Below the pieces are notes generated by a model, which was given only the letters and a program-made list of their open reading frames with translations, did not search any database and was not told where the DNA came from. A DNA stretch of 64,000 nt from Multifurca ochricompacta (lineage: Eukaryota; Basidiomycota; Agaricomycetes; Russulales; Russulaceae), in NCBI GenBank assembly GCA_022496185.1, contig WTXG01000001.1, positions 2,249,630-2,313,629 on the forward strand. The letters run 5' to 3'. Of the stretch, positions 45,233-55,440 are shown piece after piece. How positions within the stretch are numbered: the first letter of the stretch is position 1; the number at the start of each line of letters is the position of its first letter. A program made the position numbers and the translations under genes.

Positions 45233-46061
45233 ATTCAAACCACGGATCAATTGGGCCGATGCGACAATGGATAAAGATTCATACCCCACCATCATTACAT
45301 CAACCGGCTACAATTATGCAGTCAGATGTTGGACGGCGAAAGTTGCAGATGCCAGCGAAGAAGACCTAGGTCGCTGTTATGCCATGAAGGCTTCAGAATT
45401 AGCCCAGAAGGCGATACAGGGGCAGACAGAGAAGACTTATGATGACATAGTACCGCATGCCTACCACTGACATTGGAGGGTATTCTCAGAAGAAGAGTCA
45501 CAGCGATTTCCACCCTCTTGACCCTGGGATCACGCCATAGACCTGCTCCCCGACACGCCGGCAGCAATCGATTGCAAAATCTATCCATTATCCCAGTCCA
45601 AGCAGGTGGCATTGACAGAGTTCCTCGAAGAACACTTGGCAAAAGGATACATTTGCCCATCCAAGTCGCAGTACGCCTCGCCCTTCTTCTTCATCAAGAA
45701 GAAGGACGGTAAGCTGCGGCCAGTCCAGGATTATCAACGAATTAATGCTCATACCATGAAAAATGCCTACCCCCTGCCACTCATCTCCAAACTCATAGAC
45801 ACCATGAGGGATAAGTCCCTCTTCTCAAAGATGGACGTGTGGTGGGGATACAATAACGTCAGGATCAAGGAGGGTGATCAGTGTAAAGCGGCATTCAAAA
45901 CAAATCAAGGATTGTTTGAACTGAATGTCATGTTTTTTGGCCTTACAAACTCACCAGCGACGTTCCAAGCCATGATGAACCACATCTTCTGTGATCTCAT
46001 TCTTACTGGAGAAGTAGTGGTCTATATGGACGACATATTGGTGGCCACCCCAGACAACCTA
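45233..46061 (+). pseudogene. Gypsy-1 protease tail and reverse transcriptase (fingers/palm)
   Basis: After the F insertion the frame resumes with INWADATMDKD. It reaches a TGA at 45468 also present in Gypsy-3 (after EEYH or HAYH), and another TGA at 45519-45521 where Gypsy-3 has CGA. RT blocks are [78 protein letters not shown] and [12 protein letters not shown] (YMDD). The E element at 46062 interrupts just after this. Confidence 0.9.
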
Positions 46062-47390
46062 TGTTACGACCCTACTCTTTTCCTAACCCTGTACACCATG
46101 CCTGATTCCTTGCACTATCCTTGATCTCCTCCTTCTCTGGACCACTCTTTGATGCCCTTGGCCTGTTGCCTTGGGACCTTCCTTGATGCCTGTGGCCTGT
46201 GTGCCCAGGACCTTACCCTGATGCCTATGACCTGTTGCTCATAGGACCTACCTCCCTTGCCACCATTTACACCTAACCTGCCAGTAGTTCTGCTACTTCA
46301 CTGTTGGATGTACACCACCCCTCCTTGCTGCTTTGGCCTATGCCTTGGCCAATGCCTCTGACCCTGTCCCTGTGCTTGACATCCATAGGAACCCCTGATA
46401 TTGTCCCTGCCAATCTGACCAGATGACTTTGGCTTGTACTTGACCCTCTGCCAGTCATGTGACTCCTGGCCATGTGATCCTTGACCATGTGATCCCTGAC
46501 CATGTGACTTTGGACCATGTGATCCCTGACCCTGATCACAGCATCTTCATCTGATCATTTACCCCTTTCTGATCACATGGCCCATCTGGCTTATCATTCG
46601 CTTCTCTGATTCCTGTGGGAGTATTCCCACATCCACCCTGACTCCTGTGGGACCTGTTATCTCCCCATTTACCCCTGACCCTGGTGGGAATCCTCCCACA
46701 CTGATATGACTCCTGTGGGGCTGTCCCACATGATTATGCTTCTGATAAGGCTTATCCTTATCATGGACTATATTTGACATCTTATCTGCTATTGGATGAT
46801 AAGGACTCTGACCCTGTTCCTGATTAGCTACAAACCAGATCCCCATACAGTATATAAGACCCTGTAGACAGTTTGTACAACCCTAGATTTGACCTCTTGG
46901 GCCTTCAGCCTAGAGTTTCCCTGATCATGGAATACAGACTGGACTTCTAAGTCCTTTTTGCCTTCTTTGCGTCACTGGAAGGACCCCATTGCCTCTGGCA
47001 ATGGGTGTGCACTTCGTCCCCAGATCTCATTCCTTGACCCAGATGCCGTTGCTGCTCTGGTTTCCCCTCTTTTACATCCTTCACTTCTTTTGAGCCCAGT
47101 TTGCTTGATGTGCTTCTGGCACTGCAGCTGAGCCTGATCCCCACTCAACAGCCTTAGGGGATTAGCTCCCTTTGGCTGACTCTTCCCGTCTCCCTCTGTG
47201 CTTGGTTACAGCACAAATCCCTGTCTACCTTGAAGCTAGAGGCCTGGCCCTGTTGTGCCAGGCCTGTTGCAGATCCCGGACCCAGAGTCTTGGGTGAGCC
47301 GGACGTTAGTCCGAGCCGAACGTTAGGTCCGAGCTAGTGGGCCCGCGCCGACTCGTGCATGTCGCACAGGACGCCTCGCTGAGCGTTACA
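46062..47390 (-). mobile_element. E element copy 2 (solo LTR, 1329 bp)
   Basis: In the plus direction it starts TGTTACGACCC and ends GAGCGTTACA, flanked by ACCTA (46057-46061 and 47391-47395). It is the inverted relative of copy 1 and a close relative of copy 3; it differs from copy 3 in a stretch around 46910-47090. It carries the CATGTGATCCCTGACC short repeats at about 46455-46530. Confidence 0.88.
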
Positions 47391-47395
47391 ACCTA

Positions 47396-48630
47396 GATCA
47401 CCACCGAGACTGTGTGCATCAGGTATTAGACATACTCCAAGAACACGACCTGTACCTCAAACCTGCCAAGTGCTCTTTTGAGCAGCGAAGTGTTGAGTAC
47501 CTAGGAGTCATCTTAGAAAGAGGACAGGTGCGCATGGATCTCGTTAAAGTACAAGGGATCCAGGAATGGCCAGTGCCAACCTGTGTCAAAGACGTCCGGT
47601 CATTCATTGGGTTCTGTAACTTCTACCGATGCTTTGTCAAAGGATTCTCAGGCATCGCACGACCACTGAACGATCTCTTGAAAAAGGACGTGCCATGGTA
47701 TTGGAGTTCAACACAACAACAAGCGTTTGAACAGATCAGGGACTTAGTCGGCTCCAAACCTGTACTCATCCAACCAGATCTGCATTGTCCTTTCGAATTG
47801 GAAGTAGACGCCTCTCACTTTGCAAATGGAGCTGTATTATACCAGAGAGATGCCACACAAGTACTTCACCCAGTGGCATACTACTCTGAGACCTTCTCCC
47901 CAGCCGAGTGGAACTATGACATCTGGGATAGGGAACTCCTAGCCATAGTTAAGGCATTGCAACACTGGTGACCTTATCTGGCCGGGACCCCACATAAGAC
48001 CATCATCCACACCGACCATTCCAACCTATTGTATTGGAAGGAACCCCACAAAATCAGTCGACGTGTGGCATGAGAAGTTCTGGAGTTAGAAGAATATAAC
48101 TTCACCCTGAAACACATTGCTGGAAGCCAGAACGCCAGAGCGGATGCACTGTCACGCAGGTCAGACATGCACACAGGTGAGGATGACAATAATGACATCA
48201 CTGTCCTCCCGGAGGAAGTGTTTGCAAAAACTGCTGTAGTCAGCCTCCATGATATGGACCTATGGGCACAGATTTCCCAAAATATGAACCAAGAACTGTG
48301 CCGTTCATGGGCTGATGCACACAACTTAAAAGAGGTCAACGGCCTTTGGTGGAAAGACGGCGATCGACTGGTTGTCACCGGTGGCGACAACATTAAGAGG
48401 GGGGTGATCCATTTTCACCACGACCTCCCCTCTGCAGGACACCCCAGCATTCATAACACCTACGCCCTGGCCAAAAGAGACTATTGGTGGCCCAACATGA
48501 AAAAGGACATCGAGAGTTATGTGCAAGGATGCACAGCGTGTCAGGCAAACAAGGTTAACACACACCTGAGAGTCCCACCAATATACCCCATCGCTCCCAT
48601 TGCGTCAACCCCCTTTCAGACCATCACCAT
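47396..48630 (+). pseudogene. Gypsy-1 RT thumb, RNase H and integrase N-terminal zinc region
   Basis: The frame reads [20 protein letters not shown], then [20 protein letters not shown] (RT thumb) and the RNase H blocks PFELEVDASHFANGAVLYQ and DRELLAIVKALQHW. TGA at 47969-47971 follows, where Gypsy-3 has CGA. TIIHTDHSNLLYWKEP continues, with another TGA at 48071-48073 before EVLELEEYNF, then ADALSRR. Integrase starts with the HHCC region HFHHDLPSAGHPSIHNTY and YVQGCTACQANKV. E copy 3 interrupts before the catalytic core. Confidence 0.9.
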
Positions 48631-49890
48631 TGTTATGACCCTACTCTTTTTCCTGGCCCTGCACACCATGCCTTATTCCTTGCACCATCCTTGATCTCCT
48701 CCTTCTCTGGACCACTCTTTGATGCCCTTGGCCTGTTGCCTTGGGACCTTCCTTGATGCCTGTGGCCTGTGTGCCCAGGACCCTACCCTGATTCCTGTGA
48801 CATTGTTCATAGGACTGACCTCCCATGCTGCCATTTACACCTAACCTGCTGGTAGTTATGCTGCTACACTGTTGGATGTATACCACCCTTCCTTGCTGCC
48901 TTGGCTCATGCCTTGGCCACTGCTCCTGACCCTGTCCCTGTGCTTGACACCCATAGGAACCCCTGACATTGTCCCTGCCAATCTGACCAGTCCAGACAAC
49001 TAGATGACTTTGGCTTGTACTTGACCCTCTGCCAGTCATGTGACTCCTGGCCATGTGACCCTTGGCCATGTGATCCTTGACCATGTGATCCCTGACCATG
49101 TGACTTTGGACCATGTGATCCCTGACCCTGATCACAGCATCTTCATCTGATCATTTACCCCTTTCTGATCACATGGCCCATCTGGCTCATCATTCGCTTC
49201 TCTGATTCCTGTGGGAGTATTCCCACATCCACCCTGACTCCTGTGGGACCTGTTATCTCCCCATTTACCCCTGACCCTGGTGGGAATCCTCCCACACTGA
49301 TATGACTCCTGTGGGGCTGTCCCACATGATTATGCTTCTGATAAGGCTTATCCTTATCATGGACTATATTTGACATCTTATCTGCTATTGGATGATAAGG
49401 ACTCTGACCCTGTTCCTGATTAGCTACAAACCAGATCCCCATACAGCATATAAGACCCTGTAGACAGTTTGTACAACCCTAGATTTGACCTCTTGGGCCT
49501 TCAGCCTAGAGATCTTAGACCCCAATACATCAGAAGCCTTTTCCCCTCTTTTTGCGTCCTTGAGATCCCTGCAGGGACCCCCATTGCCTCTGGCAGTGGG
49601 TGTGTACCCTTCCCTTTGAACCCCTCTGCCATTCCCCAGGGCTCCAGTGTGCTTGGTGTGCTTCCGGCACAGCAACTGGGCCCTGTCCCCACTTAACAGC
49701 CTTAGGGGATTAGCTCCCTTTGGCTGGCTCATCCCGTCTCCCTCTGTGCTTGATTATAGCACCAAACCTTAACCGATTCCGAAGCTAGACAGTGCCCAGA
49801 GTCTAGCCTTATTGTGCTAGGCTTATGGCTGAGGTAATGGACCCGCGCCGACCCGTGCACGCCGCACAGAACGCTCCGCTGAGCGTAACA
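48631..49890 (-). mobile_element. E element copy 3 (solo LTR, 1260 bp)
   Basis: In the plus direction it starts TGTTATGACCC and ends GAGCGTAACA, with ACCAT duplicated on both sides (48626-48630 and 49891-49895). The insertion is in the Gypsy-1 integrase. It is highly similar to copy 2 over most of its length and inverted relative to copy 1. Confidence 0.88.
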
Positions 49891-50936
49891 ACCATGGATT
49901 TTATTGTCAAACTACCCAAATCACAGGGCTTTGACACCATCCTCACGATCACTGACCACGATTGCTCCAAAGCAGCCCTGTTCATTCCCTGCAATGAGAC
50001 TATCACAGCCGAAGGAGTGGCAAAGTTATACCTGAATCATGTATACCGCCATTATGGACTCCCCAAGAAGATCATATCCGACCGTGACACCAGGTTCATG
50101 TCAACATTTGCCAAAGCCCTGTGCAAGGCGTTAGACATCGCGCAAAATATCTCCATGGCTTACCATCCACAAACAGATGGACAGTCTGAGCGGACAAATC
50201 AATGGCTCGAACAATACCTTCGGTTCTGGTGCAACAGCAGACAAGACAACTGGGCAGAATGGCTATCAACTGCGGAGTTTGCCCACAACTCATGGCCTAA
50301 TGGCACCACAAAGGCCACCCCCTTCTCCCTTATCATGGGCTGGACCCCGCGCACCACGTGGACAGATAAGCCCACTAAAGTCCCCTCAGTAACCCAACGG
50401 ATAAGCCAATGGGAAGAGTTACGACAATCGGCCAATGACAACCTGGCAAAGGCACAGCAACTTCTGACCGCACAACCAAGCACTTTCACACCTTATCAGA
50501 CCAATGACTGGGTGTGGCTCAAGGGAAAAAACATTCATACGTCACATCCCTCAGCCAAACTAGCACCCTGACATCACAGGCCCTTCCAGATCACAAGGAA
50601 GCTGTCAGATGTATCATATGAACTGCAACTGCCGCTGAAATGGAAGATCCATCCCGTCTTCCACGCCAAGCTCCTAACCCCATATAAGGAAACCTCCATT
50701 CATGGGGAGAACTTCCTGAGACCCCCACCTGACCTTATCGACAGAGAAGAGGAGTGGGAAGTAGAATGCATTCTAGACTCGAAGCGACAGGGCCGAGGGC
50801 GCAAGCTGTATTACCTGATCAAGTGGAAGGGTTTCCCAGACTCTGACAACTCGTGGGAACCAGCCGGGGATATCTTTGCCCCAGACCTGATCATGGAGTT
50901 CCATTTACGACATCCCCAGGCGCCCAAAAACAGTTA
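49891..50936 (+). pseudogene. Gypsy-1 integrase core and C-terminal chromodomain
   Basis: MDFIVKLPKSQGFDTILTIT starts the catalytic core (first Asp of DDE), IISDRDTRFMS gives the second, and SMAYHPQTDGQSERTNQWLE gives the glutamate region. TGA at 50569-50571 interrupts after HPSAKLAP. The same frame then carries the GPY-like region (PFQITRKLSDVSYELQLP, IHPVFHAKLLTPY) and a chromodomain: EEEWEVECILDSK, LYYLIKWKGFPDSDNSWEP. A chromodomain on integrase defines the chromoviruses and directs them to chromatin marks. The stop is at 50934-50936. Confidence 0.9.
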
Positions 50937-51007
50937 AAAGAAAGGCAGACTCCCAACTTTTCCCCCAGAACAACGCTTCACCAGCAACGTCCTAACCACA
51001 ATCAAAC

Positions 51008-52111
51008 ATGTCTTCTTCCTTCATCGCTGCCTCTGCTGCCATCGATGCCTTCACCGCCACTACTGTGGTTGTGGAAGCCTTCCCTTCCACTCACCCCTCC
51101 ACTTGTCCCTCCTCTCCCATCAACTATGAAGCTGTGGAAGAACGCGTTAAGAATCAGTCACCCAACCCAAACTCGTCAATGTACTTCCTGCTCGAGATTA
51201 CCATGGTGGATGGCACCAAGGCTATAGCTAAGTACATCTTCTATACCAATGGAGGAATGGATGTCGCAGGGTGCATGAAGAAGAATGGTCCCGTCTATGG
51301 GGCCCCGGTCTACTTGGAAGAATGCTATACAGGACGACTACATCACATGATGAGCGACGAGCAGTTGGCGCATTTGGCCGCAGAAGACTCCCGCGCCTTT
51401 GCAATCGATGAAGTACTGAACAACATGCGTCTCCCGCACCTCAAAGCTGAGGTAATGAGGCTGCGGAAGAACCTGACGCTATGAACGACACTCAATAAGC
51501 AGTACAAGGAACATGCAAAGATGATGATGAGATTGACCAGCAGGATGTTCCAGGTCGAACAGGAGTTGGTAGAGATCCGGAAGAGGTTGGAAACAGGGGA
51601 TGCGTACAAGACCATTGCCAAGAGGTATGCCGACACATATGCACGACCTCTCCCTCCACGATCGTTAGGGGCTGCACCAAGGTTGTTGCCCAATTGGTTC
51701 GAGATGCCGCGGATGCACAAGAATCCCCGCGGAGAAACATGCTGGCAGTGTGACAGTAAGTACCATATCAGCTGGAACTGTCCCCTCAACTGCAAGTGGT
51801 GTCACCACTGTCGCAGCAACCTACACTGGAGCCGGTTCTGCATTTTCCGCCATGTAGGTGTTCCCCCGACAATCATCAACCCGTCCGGCTGGTGCGGCAA
51901 ATGCCTGCGTCACAACGCGGGGCATCACGAGCTGGACTGCCCTGTCCACGACCTCTGTCACTCGTGTGGACAGCGCGGCCCTTATGGTTTCCTCCACGCA
52001 CATAGGTGTCCCCAGGATGAGGACAAGGAGAATTACACCATGGACGATCGTAATGTAGTCGATGATTACTTGGACCTGGTGCAAGATGATGATGGTACGA
52101 GTCGTTTCTAG
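51008..52111 (+). pseudogene. additional ORF after pol in Gypsy-1, with tandem zinc knuckles
   Basis: A sense ORF of 367 codons follows the integrase stop, with one TGA inside (51482-51484). The N-terminal part has a Ser/Thr/Ala-rich start, a region reading YFLLEITMVDGTKAIAKYIF and YGAPVYLEECYTGRLHHMMS, and a helical, coiled-coil-like stretch (MFQVEQELVEIRKRLETG). The C-terminal part holds consecutive Cys/His units: CWQCDSKYHISWNC and CHHCRSNLHWSRFC are exact CX2CX4HX4C knuckles, CGKCLRHNAGHHELDC is CX2CX6HX4C, and CHSCGQRGPYGF with a following HAHRC is a looser fourth. It ends in an acidic tail (DDYLDLVQDDDGTSRF). This is not a standard Gypsy protein; an RNA-binding or second nucleocapsid-like role is inference. 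Confidence 0.75.
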
Positions 52112-52129
52112 CTGGGTCAGCTAGAGCCA

Positions 52130-52142
52130 GAAGAGGGGGTGA
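52130..52142 (+). other. Gypsy-1 polypurine tract
   Basis: AGAAGAGGGGGTGA lies immediately before the 3' LTR start at 52143, the expected place for the plus-strand primer. Confidence 0.75.
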
Positions 52143-52736
52143 TGTTACGACCCCTGCCTAGCAACCCACTTTTCTTTACAATCCCCAGTAACGACCCTAC
52201 CCGTCCCCCTACCTTACACTTCTTGATCACATCCCCTTCCTGGGACCTGTCACATGCCCTGCTTCCATCCCCGTGATCGGCTTTGTCTTTGCTTATGTCG
52301 CTTTGCTCATGATTGGCCTCTTATCCATTATCTTTTATCTCTTATCTTTACGACCGGACACTTACTTAATTCCCTATCAGAAGCTAGGCTTTACGCCCTC
52401 TGCTTTCGAATATTCGGGCCCACATGACTCCGCATTATCTTATCTTTAGACGCTCATTTGATTACGTATATAAGTCCACTGTAACTACATTGTAGACCTC
52501 AGACTCAACTTATTGAATACATTGGTGCTTGTCTTCTGGACTTCCCTTTGAAAGCTTTGACTCGACCATCTCACCAAGTACTTCTGGTACTTTCCACTCA
52601 ACATTGTCTTAGAGTACAGCCTCTTAGACTTTGACTCTTCCATAACACACTCCAAGGAGCCCTATTGGCCCCTTACCTGATAACGAACAAACACTGTCAC
52701 ACAAGTCGTGTGGAACATCCCGCACCGGACGTAACA
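52143..52736 (+). repeat. Gypsy-1 3' LTR
   Basis: This 594-bp copy of the 5' LTR has the same ends and is followed by the second ATCCA duplication. Differences from the 5' LTR include CG/CA and CG/TG transitions, such as at the inferred transcript start (AGACTCAACTT). Confidence 0.9.
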
Positions 52737-52741
52737 ATCCA

Positions 52742-53006
52742 TTCCCTAAGGATGGGATCAATGACTTCCTTCTGCATTTTCTCCTTTTCCTCTTTATCTT
52801 CAGGGAGCAAGGGCATATCAGGGTAGGCAGTAATAATATGCCTCCTGAGCCCATTCATCCTCAGAAGGGCATTGAAGTTGGCAGACCAAACCTGCCAATT
52901 CGACCCATCAAGGCGCTCCATCTTGGAGGAGGGAGGGAAGACAATTGAGGACAGCATTTTTGAGATGTTATAAGTGTTCCTGGTTCCAAGGAGCAATTAG
53001 AACCAG
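52742..53006 (-). pseudogene. Copia gag, N-terminal part
   Basis: Minus-strand coding sequence MLSSIVFPPSSKMERLDG, NWQVWSANFNALLRMNGLRR and KEEKEKMQKEVIDPILREW is the start of the Copia polyprotein, cut from the rest by Gypsy-1. The initiating ATG is 52957 or, less likely, 52996. Beyond it the Copia 5' leader is cut at about 53006 by the Gypsy-2 LTR, so the Copia 5' LTR is not in the window. Confidence 0.85.
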
Positions 53007-54050
53007 TGCCCAGGTCTCGCTTAAGAGTGCCACCCCACACTGTGGTGCTATGCTTCAGAACCTAAGAAGGTCCTGCCTCTGTTGTGCGACTTTCTAGGTA
53101 TAGTAAAGCTGTCTAGCGCAATCTTGTAACTAGACATAAGCTCTGGTAGACTAGCCAGAGTGTCTAGTGTAACCAAGACTGGGAGTCATGTCATGGAGGA
53201 GCCAACTGCAAGTTCCATTAGAGACAAAGGGTGTATAGCCCTTCCTCTAATGCTGGTGGTGGAGTCCATGATTAAGCCCTAGATGATTGGGGCCATGACT
53301 AAGTAGATGTCTAGTCTGTCTCTGGTGGGGTGTGGTTACCCTACAAAGGCAACGAATACTTATGCCCAGAGATGAAGACTATATCTACTATGTATAGACT
53401 ATAGTAGTGCAGCCTACTTGTATCAAGCCCAAGCGTCATGGGAGTGACTACCTGTCACAGCCAGGTGCGTGCTGTGTCAAGACTAGAGAGTCGTTCGGAT
53501 TCAAGGTAACTAAGTCAGGATCAAGACCACAACTAAGTTGAGTTAAGCCCACACAAGATAGAGGGGCGTGTGCGAGATACAGGATCAAACAGCGACACTA
53601 AGTCCTGTCACAAGCTACTGGGGTTCGAAGTCCCTCTAAGTCGCGACTTAAGAGGGTTCAAGGGGATCTTTCAGTGAGTCAAAGGAAACACCTGTATTGA
53701 CACAGGAGAACAGACTTAGAGTCTGTTCGTCTCAGAACTACATAGGTTAAATACAGTCCAGTCGCTATCAGAGATAAGGGTCTAGCCAGTAAGATAAAGT
53801 GATGTAGATATAGTAGAATGATATCATAACTATGTCATAGTGATCTCATGGCTACGTCAAACTACGTCATGTAAGTACAAAGGATGGGCTAGACCAAGAC
53901 ACAAACAAGCAACAGAGGGGTTGCACCCTCTGTGATATACAGTCAGTTAACCTAGTTAGATAGATCAGCTGATACAGCCCATGCAGTCATTCCAGACAGT
54001 CAAGAAGAAAAGAAAGGATAATCAAACCGTCACATCACCCCTCTGTTACA
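53007..54050 (-). repeat. probable 3' LTR of Gypsy-2
   Basis: This 1044-bp non-coding stretch begins TGCCCAGG and ends CTGTTACA in the plus direction (TG...CA) and sits at the 3' side of the minus-strand Gypsy-2 coding region. Its left edge coincides with the break in the Copia leader. The matching 5' LTR is outside the window, so the boundaries rest on the end dinucleotides and on context. A solo LTR of another family is possible. Confidence 0.5.
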
Positions 54051-54149
54051 GTGGTGCTTGCCTCAAGCACACTTAGTCATCACCAGTGAGGTCTATGATA
54101 CGAGGTGGGGCAATGCGAAGACGACGACGACGAGGCAGATGGGAGCTAC

Positions 54150-55228
54150 CTATACCCCAGCCTGTAGGACAGCACGCAGTTCTGGGTGGGGTGCAAAGTG
54201 GGAGGCAGCTGCTGGCGTCATGCGAGGGTTGTTGGAGTATGCATAGGTTAAATAGGGATAGAGTCGATGATAAACATCACCACGAGACATAGCATGAACA
54301 GCAAGGTGGATATCTTGGTTAGCCCTCTCAGCCATTTGCCTCCAGTGTGCAAGGTTTCGATGGGCTTCATCCAAACGTCGAGCACCATAACGGTAGCGAG
54401 ACACCTCTGCCCAGGCCCCAGGGTCGTCCATGTCATCCAGGGCACCATTTACAATGGTGGTGAAGTTTTGATCAGCTTCAAAGAGTCACTGTTGCATAGA
54501 TGTGAGGATAGGATTGGGGCCGCGGTCAAAGCGTGGGTGTGGAGTGATGTAGAGGGGAATGTAATATATTGGTTGATGAGCCCCCATAGTGAAGGCTATG
54601 CATGGGTCAGGACGTTGATAATCATAGGCCAACCAACGAGCAACATTGATGCGACCAGCGTTGTCTGAGATGCGGTGGTTGAAATAGTGGTGTGAATGTT
54701 CGTGATTGCGCATGAAGGGGAGAGGGGGTGGGTCATACCGAGCAGCATGTTCTTGTTCTTCTTCGAGTTCCTGTTGGGTCTGTTGTACTATGGCATCATC
54801 AGGGAGTTGGCCAGATTTGGGCTCCAGAGAAGTGGGTTGATAGGTTGTGGCAGGGTCAACGGTTGGGGAATCATCAGCCTCCAGTCGCGCTCTGACTTCC
54901 TGTAGCAAAGTCAGCACCCTAGAACGAATCTCCTGGTCTATCGTTTGGTCCTGCGAAGCCAGAGTGATTGCCTGAGTTATATTTTCTACTGGGATGTCAG
55001 TCATGGTGAAGGAAAAGTGAGAAGGTGGTGTGGAGTTGGCGGAAGTCGATTCTGGTGAAGGAGGGAGAGTGGGGCGTCAGAAGGTCGTAAAAGGGCACCC
55101 AGAGTGGCCGCATCATTGGCAGCCGCAATAGTTCGATCCAGGAAAGCAATGTCGATGATGGGGACTGGTGGGGTGTCGGTCTGGGAGGTGTCGGTCTGAG
55201 ATGGCAAAGCGGGGCGGGACGTTGTCAT
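54150..55228 (-). pseudogene. additional ORFs after pol in Gypsy-2
   Basis: Downstream of the Gypsy-2 chromodomain the minus strand has an ORF of 75 codons (from 55228, MTTSRPALPSQTDTS). It overlaps by ATGA a second ORF starting at 55004 (MTDIPVENITQAITLAS). The second continues through one TGA at 54486 to about 54150. Its product is acidic to neutral, with helical stretches (IDQEIRSRVLTLLQEVRARL and QQTQQELEEEQEHAARYD) and aromatic blocks (HEHSHHYFNHRISDN). There are no Cys clusters and no similarity to the Gypsy-1 extra ORF that I can see. Function unknown. Confidence 0.55.
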
Positions 55229-55440
55229 TCTTGGGGTAGGTTTGAGAGATCAGCGTGGGGCAGAGAGACGAGTGAGGTTCTTGATACAGCCAGAGTGGAC
55301 ACAACTTGTGGGACTACAGAAGAAAAGAAAAGAAAAAAAAAACGAAAAAAGCGAAAATCACCCCCCCTTAAGGGGGCGACGACCCTGGTGCCTAGATAGA
55401 GAAGAATATAATGCTGAGAAGGTCGGGGCATGACAGTCAT

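Larger units (their letters stand above)
40222..52736 (+). mobile_element. Gypsy-1: complete chromovirus-type LTR retrotransposon (12.5 kb including nested insertions)
   Basis: Two 594-bp LTRs (40222-40815 and 52143-52736) of equal length start TGTTACGACCCC and end GACGTAACA, and ATCCA is duplicated on both sides. Order inside is gag, protease, RT, RNase H, integrase, chromodomain, then an additional ORF and a polypurine tract. Three later insertions add 5.1 kb: 42723-45227, 46062-47390 and 48631-49890. Without them the element is about 7.4 kb. The coding part carries several TGA stops where the sister copy Gypsy-3 has arginine codons, so it is no longer active by itself. Confidence 0.93.
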
